Below the pieces are notes generated by a model, which saw only the letters and a list, made by a program, of their open reading frames with translations, did no database searches and was not told the DNA's origin. This document shows positions 54,426 through 63,854 of a stretch of DNA of 64,000 nt, piece by piece (the first letter of the stretch is position 1; every line of letters starts with the position of its first letter). Location: the NCBI GenBank assembly GCA_902362595.1, contig CABIXF010000008.1, positions 1 to 64,000 on the forward strand, in the 5' to 3' direction. A program made the position numbers and the translations under genes. The stretch comes from Bacteroidaceae bacterium (GTDB lineage Bacteria; Bacteroidota; Bacteroidia; Bacteroidales; Bacteroidaceae).

Positions 54426-54458
54426 CAAAAGTAGTATATTAATTAATAATTCTCTAAA
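54426..54458 (-). promoter_or_regulatory. Possible sigma gene promoter, TTTA-N21-TACTTTTG
   Basis: Minus-strand TACTTTTG (54433-54426) with TTTA (54458-54455) at near-consensus spacing, 28 bases before the sigma gene ATG, suggests basal expression by the main sigma factor. Confidence 0.5.
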
Positions 54459-54594
54459 TAGTTCTATAAATTTAAAACTATTATTGTTTTTTCGTTTTTT
54501 TATAGTATATTTTGAGAAATTTCTAATTTGATGCTAAGTGTTTTTGTTTTCATGACTGTTTTCCCTTAAATAGGACGGTTTATATTTTAAAATT

Positions 54595-56796
54595 ATGAGA
54601 ACGCTAAATTTGGGCATATTGTTTTTTATAATGGCTTTGGCTGCCTGTACTTCATCTGAACAAAGAAAAGAGGTAGATTATTCCTGTCTTGTAAATCCTT
54701 TTATTGGTACGGATTTTACGGGGAATACCTATCCTGGTGCACAGTTCCCATTTGGCATGGTGCAACTAAGTCCGGACAATGGACTTCCAGGTTGGGACCG
54801 GATTGCCGGATATTATTATCCAGACAGTACTATTGCCGGTTTTAGTCATACGCATTTATCTGGTACAGGCGCCGGAGATTTGTATGACATATCTTTCATG
54901 CCGGTCACTGTTCCGTATAAAGAAGCAGATGCGCCTTTGGGGATATATTCTAAGTTTTCTCATAAGAACGAAAAGGCATTTGCAGGCTACTATCAGGTTT
55001 GGCTGGAGGATTATAATATCAATGTAGAGCTTACGGCTACTCCTCGTTGTGGCATTCAGCGGTATACATTTCCTGCTGCTGAATCTGCTATATTTTTGAA
55101 TCTGAGTAAGGCTATGAATTGGGATGAAACGTTGGATTCTTATGTAGAGGTTGTTGATTCCATGACATTGAGAGGATATCGTTATTCCAATGGTTGGGCT
55201 AGAAATCAGAAGATTTATTTTTATACTACAATTTCGAAGCCTTTTAAAAGTATTCAAATGGATACAGTTGCAATAAGTAAAGAAGGTCATCGGATTGGTA
55301 CGGGTTATGTCGTCAGGTTGGATTATACCACTACGAAAGGAGAGCAGTTGTTGTTAAAAACTGCGATTTCAGGAGTCAGTATGGAAGGTGCTGAGAAAAA
55401 TTGGAGAAAGGAGGCCCGGATGGATGATTTTGAGACGTATTTGAAAAAAGCGAAGGAATCATGGAACGAGGAATTAGGGAAAGTGGAGGTCCCTGAAGGA
55501 GATGAGAATGACAGAACGGTCTTTTATACGGCGCTTTACCATAGTATGTTGGCACCTACAATATATGATGATGTAGATGGACGTTATTATGGGCCTGATG
55601 GAAAAATACATACGAAAGAAGGATGGGTGAATTATAGCACATTTTCCTTATGGGATACTTATCGGGCACAGCATCCTTTATTTACTTTAATTCAGCCAGC
55701 CCGAGTGAATGATATGGTGAAATCATTCATTGCATTTTATGAACAAAATGGTCGGCTTCCAGTATGGAACTTTTATGGCAGTGAAACAGATATGATGATT
55801 GGGTATCATGCGGTATCGGTAATTGCAGAAGCTTACTTGAAGGGGATCGGAGATTTTGATCCTCAAAAAGCGTTGGAAGCATGTGTGCATACCGCCAATA
55901 TGGACAATTATAGAGGGATTGGAGTCTATAAGGAAAAAGGATATATTCCTTATGACCTGACAGATGCATACAACAGTGAAAACTGGTCTTTATCTAAAAC
56001 ACTGGAATATGCCTATGATGATTATTGTATTGCACGAATGGCAGAAAAGATGGGTGAGAAAAAGCTTGCGGAAACATTTTATGCCCGTTCGCAGAATTAT
56101 CGGAATGTATATAACCCGACTACATCGTTCATGCAGCCGAGGGCTTCAGACGGAAGTTTCTTGAAAGATTTTAATGCGGAAGACTATATTCCTTCTATAA
56201 CTGAAAGTAATGGATGGCAGTACTTTTGGTCGGTGCAGCATGATATGAAAGGGCTGATTGAATTGTGTGGAGGAAAAAGCAGATTTGAAGAAAAATTAGA
56301 CAGCATGTTTACCTTGCATGCAGCGAAAGACAAATTGCCTATTTTTAGTACAGGAATGATAGGTCAATATGCCCATGGTAATGAACCCAGTCATCATGTA
56401 GCTTATTTGTATAATCTTGTAGATAAGCCATATAAAACACAGAAATATATCACTGAAATTGTGCATGATTTATATCGGAATGCTCCTGACGGTTTGTGTG
56501 GAAATGAGGACTGTGGCCAAATGTCTGCCTGGTATGTATTTTCTGCCATGGGTTTTTATCCGGTAAATCCGGTATCCTGTGAATACGAGCTGGGAACTCC
56601 TTTGTTTCCGGAAGTAAAGGTGAATCTACCTGGAGGAAAAACTTTTAAGATTCTGGCAAAGGACGTTACGCGAGAAAAATGTTACGTGAAATCCGTTAAG
56701 TTGAATGGGAAACAGCTTCATCGGAGTTATATTACGCATGCAGAGATAATGGCTGGAGGAGTGTTGGAGTTTGAAATGACCGATTTGGCTTACTGA
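54595..56796 (+). CDS. GH92 alpha-mannosidase, lipoprotein (first of three)
   Basis: Exo-acting, calcium-dependent, inverting alpha-mannosidase. The 733-aa protein has a lipoprotein signal (MALAAC, acylated Cys near residue 18), an N-terminal beta domain opening with VNPFIGTDFTGNTYPGAQFPFGM, and the helical catalytic domain. ITESNGWQYFW (Glu near 537) lies where the acid Glu of BT3990 is found, HGNEPSHH is at 594-601 and NEDCGQMSAWY, with the base Asp, at 637-647. Usual targets are the alpha-1,2, 1,3 or 1,4 linkages of high-mannose N-glycan or mannan. It is the first plus-strand gene of the locus. Confidence 0.94.
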   Translation: MRTLNLGILFFIMALAACTSSEQRKEVDYSCLVNPFIGTDFTGNTYPGAQFPFGMVQLSPDNGLPGWDRIAGYYYPDSTIAGFSHTHLSGTGAGDLYDISFMPVTVPYKEADAPLGIYSKFSHKNEKAFAGYYQVWLEDYNINVELTATPRCGIQRYTFPAAESAIFLNLSKAMNWDETLDSYVEVVDSMTLRGYRYSNGWARNQKIYFYTTISKPFKSIQMDTVAISKEGHRIGTGYVVRLDYTTTKGEQLLLKTAISGVSMEGAEKNWRKEARMDDFETYLKKAKESWNEELGKVEVPEGDENDRTVFYTALYHSMLAPTIYDDVDGRYYGPDGKIHTKEGWVNYSTFSLWDTYRAQHPLFTLIQPARVNDMVKSFIAFYEQNGRLPVWNFYGSETDMMIGYHAVSVIAEAYLKGIGDFDPQKALEACVHTANMDNYRGIGVYKEKGYIPYDLTDAYNSENWSLSKTLEYAYDDYCIARMAEKMGEKKLAETFYARSQNYRNVYNPTTSFMQPRASDGSFLKDFNAEDYIPSITESNGWQYFWSVQHDMKGLIELCGGKSRFEEKLDSMFTLHAAKDKLPIFSTGMIGQYAHGNEPSHHVAYLYNLVDKPYKTQKYITEIVHDLYRNAPDGLCGNEDCGQMSAWYVFSAMGFYPVNPVSCEYELGTPLFPEVKVNLPGGKTFKILAKDVTREKCYVKSVKLNGKQLHRSYITHAEIMAGGVLEFEMTDLAY

Positions 56797-56871
56797 TCTT
56801 TGTCGTGCAAGTAAGTGTTTTGTTTTGTTGAATTGTTTCTATATATGAGAAACATAGTAAGGTAAAAAGGT

Positions 56872-57846
56872 ATGGACCAAGTGACTTATAATAAAATAAA
56901 AGATTTTTTGGATGGAAACTGTTCGGATGACGAGCGGCAAGATATTATAAAGTGGATTACTCGTTCGAAAGAGAATGAAAAAGTTTTTTTTCGTTGGGAA
57001 GAACTTTATTTTCTAGGAAAATTCAAGCAACCGAATATGAGAACGGCGGAAGAGAAACTGCTGAAACGCCTTGAAAGAGAAAGTGACAAACACAAGAAGG
57101 TGTTGAAAATGCGGTATGTTTTCCGTTATGCGGCAATGATTGTGGCTTTACTGGCTATTTCGTCTTTTGCGTTTTGGTACTTTATAGCCCCTCATGAAGA
57201 ATGGAAGTTTGTGCAGACGGCGTCTGGGGAAACCAAAAATATTGTGCTGGAGGATGGTACAAAAGTATGGCTGAACGAGAATACAGCATTAAAGTATCCC
57301 AAACGTTTTTTAGGGAAAAAAAGAATGCTTGAACTTGACGGAGAAGCTTACTTTGAAGTTTCCAAGAATAAGCAGATGCCTTTTATTGTGGAAGGTCGGA
57401 CAATGCAGATTGAGGTATTGGGGACTAAGTTTAATTTTAAAAACCGTACGGGGTGTCGTGTAGCAGAGGCTTCTTTGCTCGAAGGTGAGATAAGGGCTCG
57501 TGGAAATAAGGGGGAAGGCATGATACTGTTGTCGCCAGGACAAAGGGTGGAATTGAATGCAGCTACCAGACAAATGAAGGTTTTTGCAACGGATGCAGGA
57601 ATCGATGCTGTGTGGCATGATAACCTGATTCCGCTTGACAATGCTAATATCTTCCGTATCACTTCTATTTTGGAAGAATTGTATGATGTGCAGTTCATCT
57701 TGTCGCCGGATATTGATAAAACAGTGACATATTCAGGGGTACTAGGTCGGAAGAAAAGTATTACAGAAGTTTTGGATATTCTGAAGGAAACCATCCATAT
57801 AGATTATAAAATCCATAATAACACCATATTTATATCCACGAGATAA
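56872..57846 (+). CDS. FecR-like anti-sigma factor
   Basis: Membrane-spanning regulator paired with the ECF sigma factor at 53837-54397. The 324-aa protein has a cytoplasmic sigma-binding N-terminus (about 1-80, DGNCSDDERQDIIKWITRSKEN), one membrane helix (about 86-105) and a periplasmic FecR domain (TASGETKNIVLEDGTKVWLNE, ELDGEAYFEV, FIVEGRTMQIEVLGTKFNF), followed by a DUF4974-type end (RITSILEELYDVQFI, KTVTYSGVLG) that resembles the STN fold. The second GH92 begins one base after its stop codon. Confidence 0.92.
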   Translation: MDQVTYNKIKDFLDGNCSDDERQDIIKWITRSKENEKVFFRWEELYFLGKFKQPNMRTAEEKLLKRLERESDKHKKVLKMRYVFRYAAMIVALLAISSFAFWYFIAPHEEWKFVQTASGETKNIVLEDGTKVWLNENTALKYPKRFLGKKRMLELDGEAYFEVSKNKQMPFIVEGRTMQIEVLGTKFNFKNRTGCRVAEASLLEGEIRARGNKGEGMILLSPGQRVELNAATRQMKVFATDAGIDAVWHDNLIPLDNANIFRITSILEELYDVQFILSPDIDKTVTYSGVLGRKKSITEVLDILKETIHIDYKIHNNTIFISTR

Positions 57847-57847
57847 T

Positions 57848-60124
57848 ATGAAAATAAAGAATATGCTGACTGTGTGCTGCTGTGTTTTGACCTTGTTCGG
57901 ATGTCAGCATCAAAATGTGATAACCAAGACAGAGGACTATGCCCGATGGGTCAATCTCTTCATTGGTACGGGTGGACATGGGCATACTTTTCCGGGTCCT
58001 GTGGTTCCTCATGGTATGATACAGCCTGGGCCTGATACCCGGATTGACGGATGGGATGCCTGTGCGGGTTATCATTATGCGGATTCTACGGTGAATGGCT
58101 TTTCTCATACACATCTCAGTGGAACAGGTTGTGCAGATTATGGCGATGTGCTGATTATGCCGACTGTAGGAGAACAAATGTATGAAGAACAAGAACTGAA
58201 TAGTCAGCAATTACCTTACGCATCTTCTTTTTCACATAAAAATGAGACGGCTGTTCCTGGTTATTATTCCGTTTGGCTTGATCGTTATCATGTCAAGGCG
58301 GAATTGTCGGCTACTCCACGGGCAGCCATACATCGGTATACTTTTCCTTCTCATGCACATTCTGGGTTTATCGTGGATATGGATTATTCCATACAACGGC
58401 AGAAAAATCTTGACATGGCATTGAATGTACTTAGTGATACAGAATTGTGTGGAAGTAAAGAAACGCAATATTGGGCTTCCAATCAGAAGATTTATTTTTA
58501 TGCTAAATTTTCAAAACCATTTAGTTACACAATCGTTTCGGATACATTGACAGACAGGAATGGACAGTCTTTTCCACGTTGCAAAGCGCTTTTGCAATTT
58601 GCAACGGCGAAAGATGAGCAAGTAATGGTGAAGGTCGGAATTTCTGCGGTGGATATAGAAGGAGCAAAAAACAATGTAAATGCAGAAATCCCTGACTGGA
58701 ATTTTGAGAAAGTGAAATCGGAAGCTTACTCTGCATGGAATAATTATTTGTCGAAAGTGGAAATAACAACTACAGACAAAGATGAGAAAACAAAGTTTTA
58801 TACGGCCTTGTATCATACGGCAATCAGTCCAAACTTGTGTACAGATACAGATGGACGTTATTTAGGTATGGACCTTAAGGTGCACCAAGGTCGTGTGGAA
58901 GAACCTGTTTATACTAATTTCTCTTTGTGGAATACGTTCAGGGCACTTCATCCACTTTTGTCAATTATTGCTCCTAAATTGAACAATCAGTTCATAAATT
59001 CGTTGTTATTAAAAAACCGTGAAGGAGGCATTCTTCCGATGTGGGATTTGGCATCCAATTATACGGGAACGATGATTGGTTATCATGCTGTCTCATTGCT
59101 TGCCGATGCTTATGTGAAAGGCTATGCAGATTTTGATTTGGATGAGGCCTATGGGGCTTGTTTGAGGGCAGCAGAATATGATACGACCGGTATACAATGT
59201 CCTTCTTCGGTGTTACCTTGTTTAATGCCTATGTCAAAATATTATAAGAATAAAATTGGATATATACCTTGTGACAGAGAGAATGAATCAGTGGCGAAGG
59301 CCTTGGAGTATGCGTATGATGATTTTTGCATTTCTATTTTGGCTGAAGCAGATAGTGATTTCAGAAATTATGAAAAATATAACAGATATGCGAAAGCTTA
59401 TAAACTCTACTTCGATCCTGTTACCCGATTTATGCGTGGATTGGATTCAGAAGGAGAATGGCATACCCCTTTCAATCCTAGATTTTCGAATCACAGTAAT
59501 GATGACTATTGTGAAGGGACAGCTTGGCAATGGACTTGGTTTGTGCCTCATGATATAGAAGGTTTAATTGATTTGATGGGAGGACAGCAAGCTTTTGTTG
59601 AAAAACTGGATTCATTGTTTACTGTAGATTCTACTATGGAAGGAAATCTGATTTCTGCGGATGTCACAGGATTGATTGGGCAATATGCACATGAGAATGA
59701 ACCCAGTCATCATGTCATTCATTTATATAATTATGCAGGAAGACCTTGGAGAACCCAAGAGTTGGCAGATTATGTCTGCCGTAATCTGTATCGTAACGCT
59801 CCGGATGGACTGACTGGCAATGAAGATTGTGGTCAGATGTCGGCGTGGTATGTTTTGAATGCAATGGGCTTTTATCAGGTCTGTCCGGGAAAGCCTGTGT
59901 ATTCTATTGGCAGGCCTTTGTTTGATAAAACAGTCATCAAGTTGGCAGATGGAAAGCGTTTTGTGATTAAAACAAAGAATAATTCGGTGAAGAATAAATA
60001 TATAAAGTCGGCTACTTTAAACCAGCATCCGTTGCATACTCCATTTCTTACTCATGGGGACATCATGAAAGGAGGAATCTTGGAATTTGTAATGACCGAT
60101 GTTCCCTCTACATGGGGACAATAA
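57848..60124 (+). CDS. GH92 alpha-mannosidase, lipoprotein (second of three)
   Basis: A 758-aa GH92 enzyme with a lipoprotein signal (TLFGC, acylated Cys near residue 19), so it is membrane anchored like the first. The opening reads VNLFIGTGGHGHTFPGPVVPHGMI, the acid Glu is in DYCEGTAWQWTW (about 556), HENEPSHH replaces the usual HGNEPSHH, and NEDCGQMSAWY sits at 658-668. The substitution of Gly by Glu in HENEP is seen in some members. The stop codon of the anti-sigma gene lies one base before its ATG. Different specificity from the first is likely but cannot be read directly. Confidence 0.94.
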   Translation: MKIKNMLTVCCCVLTLFGCQHQNVITKTEDYARWVNLFIGTGGHGHTFPGPVVPHGMIQPGPDTRIDGWDACAGYHYADSTVNGFSHTHLSGTGCADYGDVLIMPTVGEQMYEEQELNSQQLPYASSFSHKNETAVPGYYSVWLDRYHVKAELSATPRAAIHRYTFPSHAHSGFIVDMDYSIQRQKNLDMALNVLSDTELCGSKETQYWASNQKIYFYAKFSKPFSYTIVSDTLTDRNGQSFPRCKALLQFATAKDEQVMVKVGISAVDIEGAKNNVNAEIPDWNFEKVKSEAYSAWNNYLSKVEITTTDKDEKTKFYTALYHTAISPNLCTDTDGRYLGMDLKVHQGRVEEPVYTNFSLWNTFRALHPLLSIIAPKLNNQFINSLLLKNREGGILPMWDLASNYTGTMIGYHAVSLLADAYVKGYADFDLDEAYGACLRAAEYDTTGIQCPSSVLPCLMPMSKYYKNKIGYIPCDRENESVAKALEYAYDDFCISILAEADSDFRNYEKYNRYAKAYKLYFDPVTRFMRGLDSEGEWHTPFNPRFSNHSNDDYCEGTAWQWTWFVPHDIEGLIDLMGGQQAFVEKLDSLFTVDSTMEGNLISADVTGLIGQYAHENEPSHHVIHLYNYAGRPWRTQELADYVCRNLYRNAPDGLTGNEDCGQMSAWYVLNAMGFYQVCPGKPVYSIGRPLFDKTVIKLADGKRFVIKTKNNSVKNKYIKSATLNQHPLHTPFLTHGDIMKGGILEFVMTDVPSTWGQ

Positions 60125-60177
60125 GGTGCAAGTTGGGCAATACAATAACTGAGAATAAAGATCCTTAAATTTATAAT

Positions 60178-62481
60178 ATGATGAAAAATATACTGTGTTT
60201 TATATTGTTATGTGCAGGTTTGTTGCCTGTCTTTTCGAAAGATTATACGGAATTTGTCAATCCTTTGGTAGGCACTCAGTCTACTTTTGAACTGTCTGCG
60301 GGGAACACTTATCCCGCAATAGCCCGTCCGTGGGGAATGAATTTTTGGACTCCACAGACAGGAAAGATGGGCGACGGTTGGCAATATACGTATACAGCCA
60401 ACCGTATTTGTGGCTTTAAGCAGACTCATCAGCCCAGCCCATGGATGAATGATTATGGTCAGTTTTCCATCATGCCGATAACTGGTGCTCCGGTTTTTGA
60501 AGAAGGAAAGCGGGCAAGTTGGTTTTCACATAAGGCTGAAGAAGCCAAGTCCTACTATTATAAGGTTTATCTGGCGGATCATGATGTATTGGCAGAAGTC
60601 ACTCCTACTGAGCGAGCAGCGATGTTTCGTTTTACGTTTCCGGAGAATCGTCATTCCTATGTGGTCGTGGACGCGTTCCATAAAGGAAATTTCAAAGAAG
60701 CACCTTATGTAAAAATAGATAAGGAGCATAATCGGATTGTGGGATACACCACTAGGAATAGCGGTGGTGTACCGGATAATTTCAAAAACTATTTTGTGGT
60801 GGAGTTTGACAAGCCATTTACTTATATGGCCACCGCTGCAGATACGGTTGTAGCTGAAAACGTATGTGAACTTCAAGCAGACCATTGTGGCGCTATTATA
60901 GGGTTTAGTACGCATAAAGGAGAAATTGTACATGCTCGTGTAGCTTCTTCTTTCATCAGTCTGGAGCAAGCGTTGTTGAATCTGAATGAACTGGGTGAGG
61001 ATGACTTTGATACTTTGGTTGCGAAAGGAAGACAGTCTTGGAATGAAGTGTTGGGAAGAATTGAAGTGGATGGAGGAACGGTGGACCAATATCGCACGTT
61101 CTATTCTTGTCTTTATCGTTCGTTGTTGTTCCCGAGAAAATTCTATGAAGTAAATGCCTCAGGAGAAATCGTACATTACAGTCCTTATAATGGAAAAGTG
61201 TTGCCGGGATATATGTATACAGATACAGGTTTCTGGGATACATTCAGGTGTTTGTTTCCTTTATTAAACTTGGTGTATCCTTCTGTCAATAAAGAAATCC
61301 AGGAGGGATTGATGAATGCCTACAAGGAAAGCGGTTTTTTCCCTGAATGGGCAAGTCCAGGACACCGAGGTTGTATGATAGGAAATAATTCAGCTTCTGT
61401 ATTGGTCGATGCATATTTGAAAGGCGTGAAGGTGGACGACGTTGCCACTTTGTATCAAGGCTTGTTGCATGGTGCCAATAGTGTACATCCACAGGTTTCT
61501 TCTACGGGTCGGTTAGGTTATGAGTATTACAATACCTTGGGATATGTACCCTATGATGTGAAAATCAATGAGAATGCAGCTCGTACTTTAGAATATGCCT
61601 ACGATGACTGGTGTATTTACCAGCTGGCAAAAGCGTTGAAACGTCCGAAAAAAGAAATAGAACTGTATGCAAAGCGTGCGATGAATTACCGGCACTTGTT
61701 TGACAAAGAAACCTATCTGATGCGCGGTAAGAATAAGGATGGAAAATTCATGGAGCCTTTTTCTCCTTTAAAATGGGGGGATGCCTTTACCGAAGGAAAT
61801 AGTTGGCATTATTCGTGGTCGGTATTTCATGATCCGCAGGGGCTGATCGACCTGATGGGAGGAGAAACCAACTTTGTGACAATGTTGGATTCTGTATTTT
61901 CGGTTCCTCCTGTGTTTGATGACAGCTACTATGGGCAGGTCATTCATGAAATTCGTGAGATGACCGTGATGAACATGGGCAATTATGCACATGGCAATCA
62001 ACCTATCCAACACATGATTTATTTATATAACTATGCCCGTCAGCCCTGGAAGGCACAATATTGGCTGAGAAAGGTGATGGATACACTTTATTCGGCTACC
62101 CCCGATGGATATTGCGGTGACGAAGATAATGGCCAGACATCTGCATGGTATGTGTTTTCTGCATTGGGATTCTATCCCGTTTGTCCAGGGACAGAACAAT
62201 ACGTTCTAGGAACTCCTTTGTTTAAAAAAGCGGTATTACATTTGGAAAATGGAAAGAATGTGTGTATCTATGCAAATGAAAACTCTTCGGAAAATATGTA
62301 TATTCATAGGATGGAATATAATAAAAAGGAATATACCCGAAACTATGTAACACATTCCGATTTGATGCAAGGGGGAACAATTGATTTTCAGATGTCATCT
62401 GTTCCTAACTATGAAAGAGGAATACAAATGGACGACGTCCCTTATTCCTTCTCAATTGAAAGAAAAAACCTTAAAAAATAA
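60178..62481 (+). CDS. GH92 alpha-mannosidase, secreted (third of three, divergent)
   Basis: A 767-aa GH92 enzyme with a signal peptide for ordinary cleavage (LLPVFSKD, no lipobox Cys), so it is probably periplasmic and not lipid anchored. The opening EFVNPLVGTQSTFELSAGNTYP differs from the other two copies. The acid Glu is in FTEGNSWHYSW (about 539). HGNQPIQH (605-612) has Gln where the others have Glu, and the base region is GDEDNGQTSAWY (about 647-658), again changed. This suggests a different linkage or position of attack. The MFS gene follows after six bases. Confidence 0.93.
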   Translation: MMKNILCFILLCAGLLPVFSKDYTEFVNPLVGTQSTFELSAGNTYPAIARPWGMNFWTPQTGKMGDGWQYTYTANRICGFKQTHQPSPWMNDYGQFSIMPITGAPVFEEGKRASWFSHKAEEAKSYYYKVYLADHDVLAEVTPTERAAMFRFTFPENRHSYVVVDAFHKGNFKEAPYVKIDKEHNRIVGYTTRNSGGVPDNFKNYFVVEFDKPFTYMATAADTVVAENVCELQADHCGAIIGFSTHKGEIVHARVASSFISLEQALLNLNELGEDDFDTLVAKGRQSWNEVLGRIEVDGGTVDQYRTFYSCLYRSLLFPRKFYEVNASGEIVHYSPYNGKVLPGYMYTDTGFWDTFRCLFPLLNLVYPSVNKEIQEGLMNAYKESGFFPEWASPGHRGCMIGNNSASVLVDAYLKGVKVDDVATLYQGLLHGANSVHPQVSSTGRLGYEYYNTLGYVPYDVKINENAARTLEYAYDDWCIYQLAKALKRPKKEIELYAKRAMNYRHLFDKETYLMRGKNKDGKFMEPFSPLKWGDAFTEGNSWHYSWSVFHDPQGLIDLMGGETNFVTMLDSVFSVPPVFDDSYYGQVIHEIREMTVMNMGNYAHGNQPIQHMIYLYNYARQPWKAQYWLRKVMDTLYSATPDGYCGDEDNGQTSAWYVFSALGFYPVCPGTEQYVLGTPLFKKAVLHLENGKNVCIYANENSSENMYIHRMEYNKKEYTRNYVTHSDLMQGGTIDFQMSSVPNYERGIQMDDVPYSFSIERKNLKK

Positions 62482-62487
62482 TCTGAT

Positions 62488-63837
62488 ATGAATCATACAA
62501 GAAAAAAATCACCGATATCATGGGTTCCTACGGCTTATTTTGCCATGGGACTTCCTTTTGTGGTATTGAATATGGTTACCGTATTGATGTTCAAGGGCCT
62601 GGAAGTGGATGACAAATTGATAACCTTTTGGACTTCATTGATTCTTTTGCCTTGGACATTGAAACCTTTGTGGAGTCCCTTTTTGGAATTGTTCCGCACA
62701 AAGAAATTTTTTGTAGTAGTGACTCAATTGGTTACAGGAGTCACATTTGGGTTGGTTGCATTTTCATTGGGCCTTTCCCATTTCTTCAGTGTATCAATTG
62801 CTTTGCTGGCTGTAATCGCTTTCAGTGGAGCCACTCATGACATCGCTTGTGACGGAGTATATATGAGTGAACTTTCCAATGAAGACCAGGCAAAATTTAT
62901 AGGATGGCAAGGAGCTTTTTATAATATCGCTAAAATCATAGCTACGGGAGGCTTGGTATATCTTGCAGGATACCTCATTGAAGCGAATGCGGAGGCAGGT
63001 TCTTTGGAAGCCAGCAAGAAAGCTTGGATGATTATTCTGCTGATATTGTCGGGGACTATGATACTTTTGGGAATCTATCACTATTTTGCATTGCCTTCTA
63101 CTCAGAATGTAAAAGTAAAAAAGATAGAAAGAAACAATAAAGAGGTCTTGAAAGAACTGGGACAGGTGTTGATGGATTTCTTTCGTAAGACGCATATTGT
63201 GTATTATATCTGTTTTATCATCTTATATCGTTTTGCCGAAGGTTTCGTCATGAAAATTGTGCCTCTTTTTTTGAAGGCAGATCGTACGATGGGAGGGCTG
63301 GGGCTCAATGAAAAAGAAATAGGTCTTTATTATGGAACCTATGGGGCTGCCGCATTTGTTTTAGGATCTTTGCTGGCAGGATATTACATTGCACGTAGGG
63401 GATTGAAAAACACCTTGTTTACTTTGTGCTGCATTTTCAACCTTCCTTTTGTTGTGTATGCCTTGTTTGCTTATTTACAGCCGGAAAGTGGTTGGGTTAT
63501 ATGCTCAGGGATTGTGTTTGAATATTTTGGATACGGTTTTGGCTTTGTCGGTCTAACTTTGTTTATGATGCAGCAGGTTGCACCGGGCAAGCATCAGATG
63601 GCTCATTATGCTTTTGCTTCAGGTATTATGAATTTTGGTGTAATGATTCCCGGAATGCTGAGCGGATGGGTATGTGAGAGTCTAGGAAACTGGTTTGATA
63701 AACCTGGAGGATACGAACCTTTTTTTATCTTTGTACTCATAGCCACCATCCCTGCTTTCTTGATTACTTATTTCATTCCGTTTAAGTATGATAATGCTGG
63801 AAATTTGATAAAAGGTGAACGAGAATATATAAATTAA
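62488..63837 (+). CDS. MFS transporter of the glycan locus, probable manno-oligosaccharide importer
   Basis: A 449-aa protein with about 12 membrane helices. The N-terminal part (AYFAMGLPFVVLNMVTVLMFKGLEVDD, TLKPLWSPFLELFRTKKFF) and DIACDGVYMSELSNEDQAKFIG recall the AmpG/PAT branch of MFS. Position between GH92 and GH130 genes makes a short mannoside such as mannosyl-GlcNAc the likely substrate, taken across the inner membrane; this is inference from the neighbours. Spacing (six bases to GH92, 17 to GH130) indicates one operon. Confidence 0.85.
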   Translation: MNHTRKKSPISWVPTAYFAMGLPFVVLNMVTVLMFKGLEVDDKLITFWTSLILLPWTLKPLWSPFLELFRTKKFFVVVTQLVTGVTFGLVAFSLGLSHFFSVSIALLAVIAFSGATHDIACDGVYMSELSNEDQAKFIGWQGAFYNIAKIIATGGLVYLAGYLIEANAEAGSLEASKKAWMIILLILSGTMILLGIYHYFALPSTQNVKVKKIERNNKEVLKELGQVLMDFFRKTHIVYYICFIILYRFAEGFVMKIVPLFLKADRTMGGLGLNEKEIGLYYGTYGAAAFVLGSLLAGYYIARRGLKNTLFTLCCIFNLPFVVYALFAYLQPESGWVICSGIVFEYFGYGFGFVGLTLFMMQQVAPGKHQMAHYAFASGIMNFGVMIPGMLSGWVCESLGNWFDKPGGYEPFFIFVLIATIPAFLITYFIPFKYDNAGNLIKGEREYIN

Positions 63838-63854
63838 TTATAAAAATATAGAAT

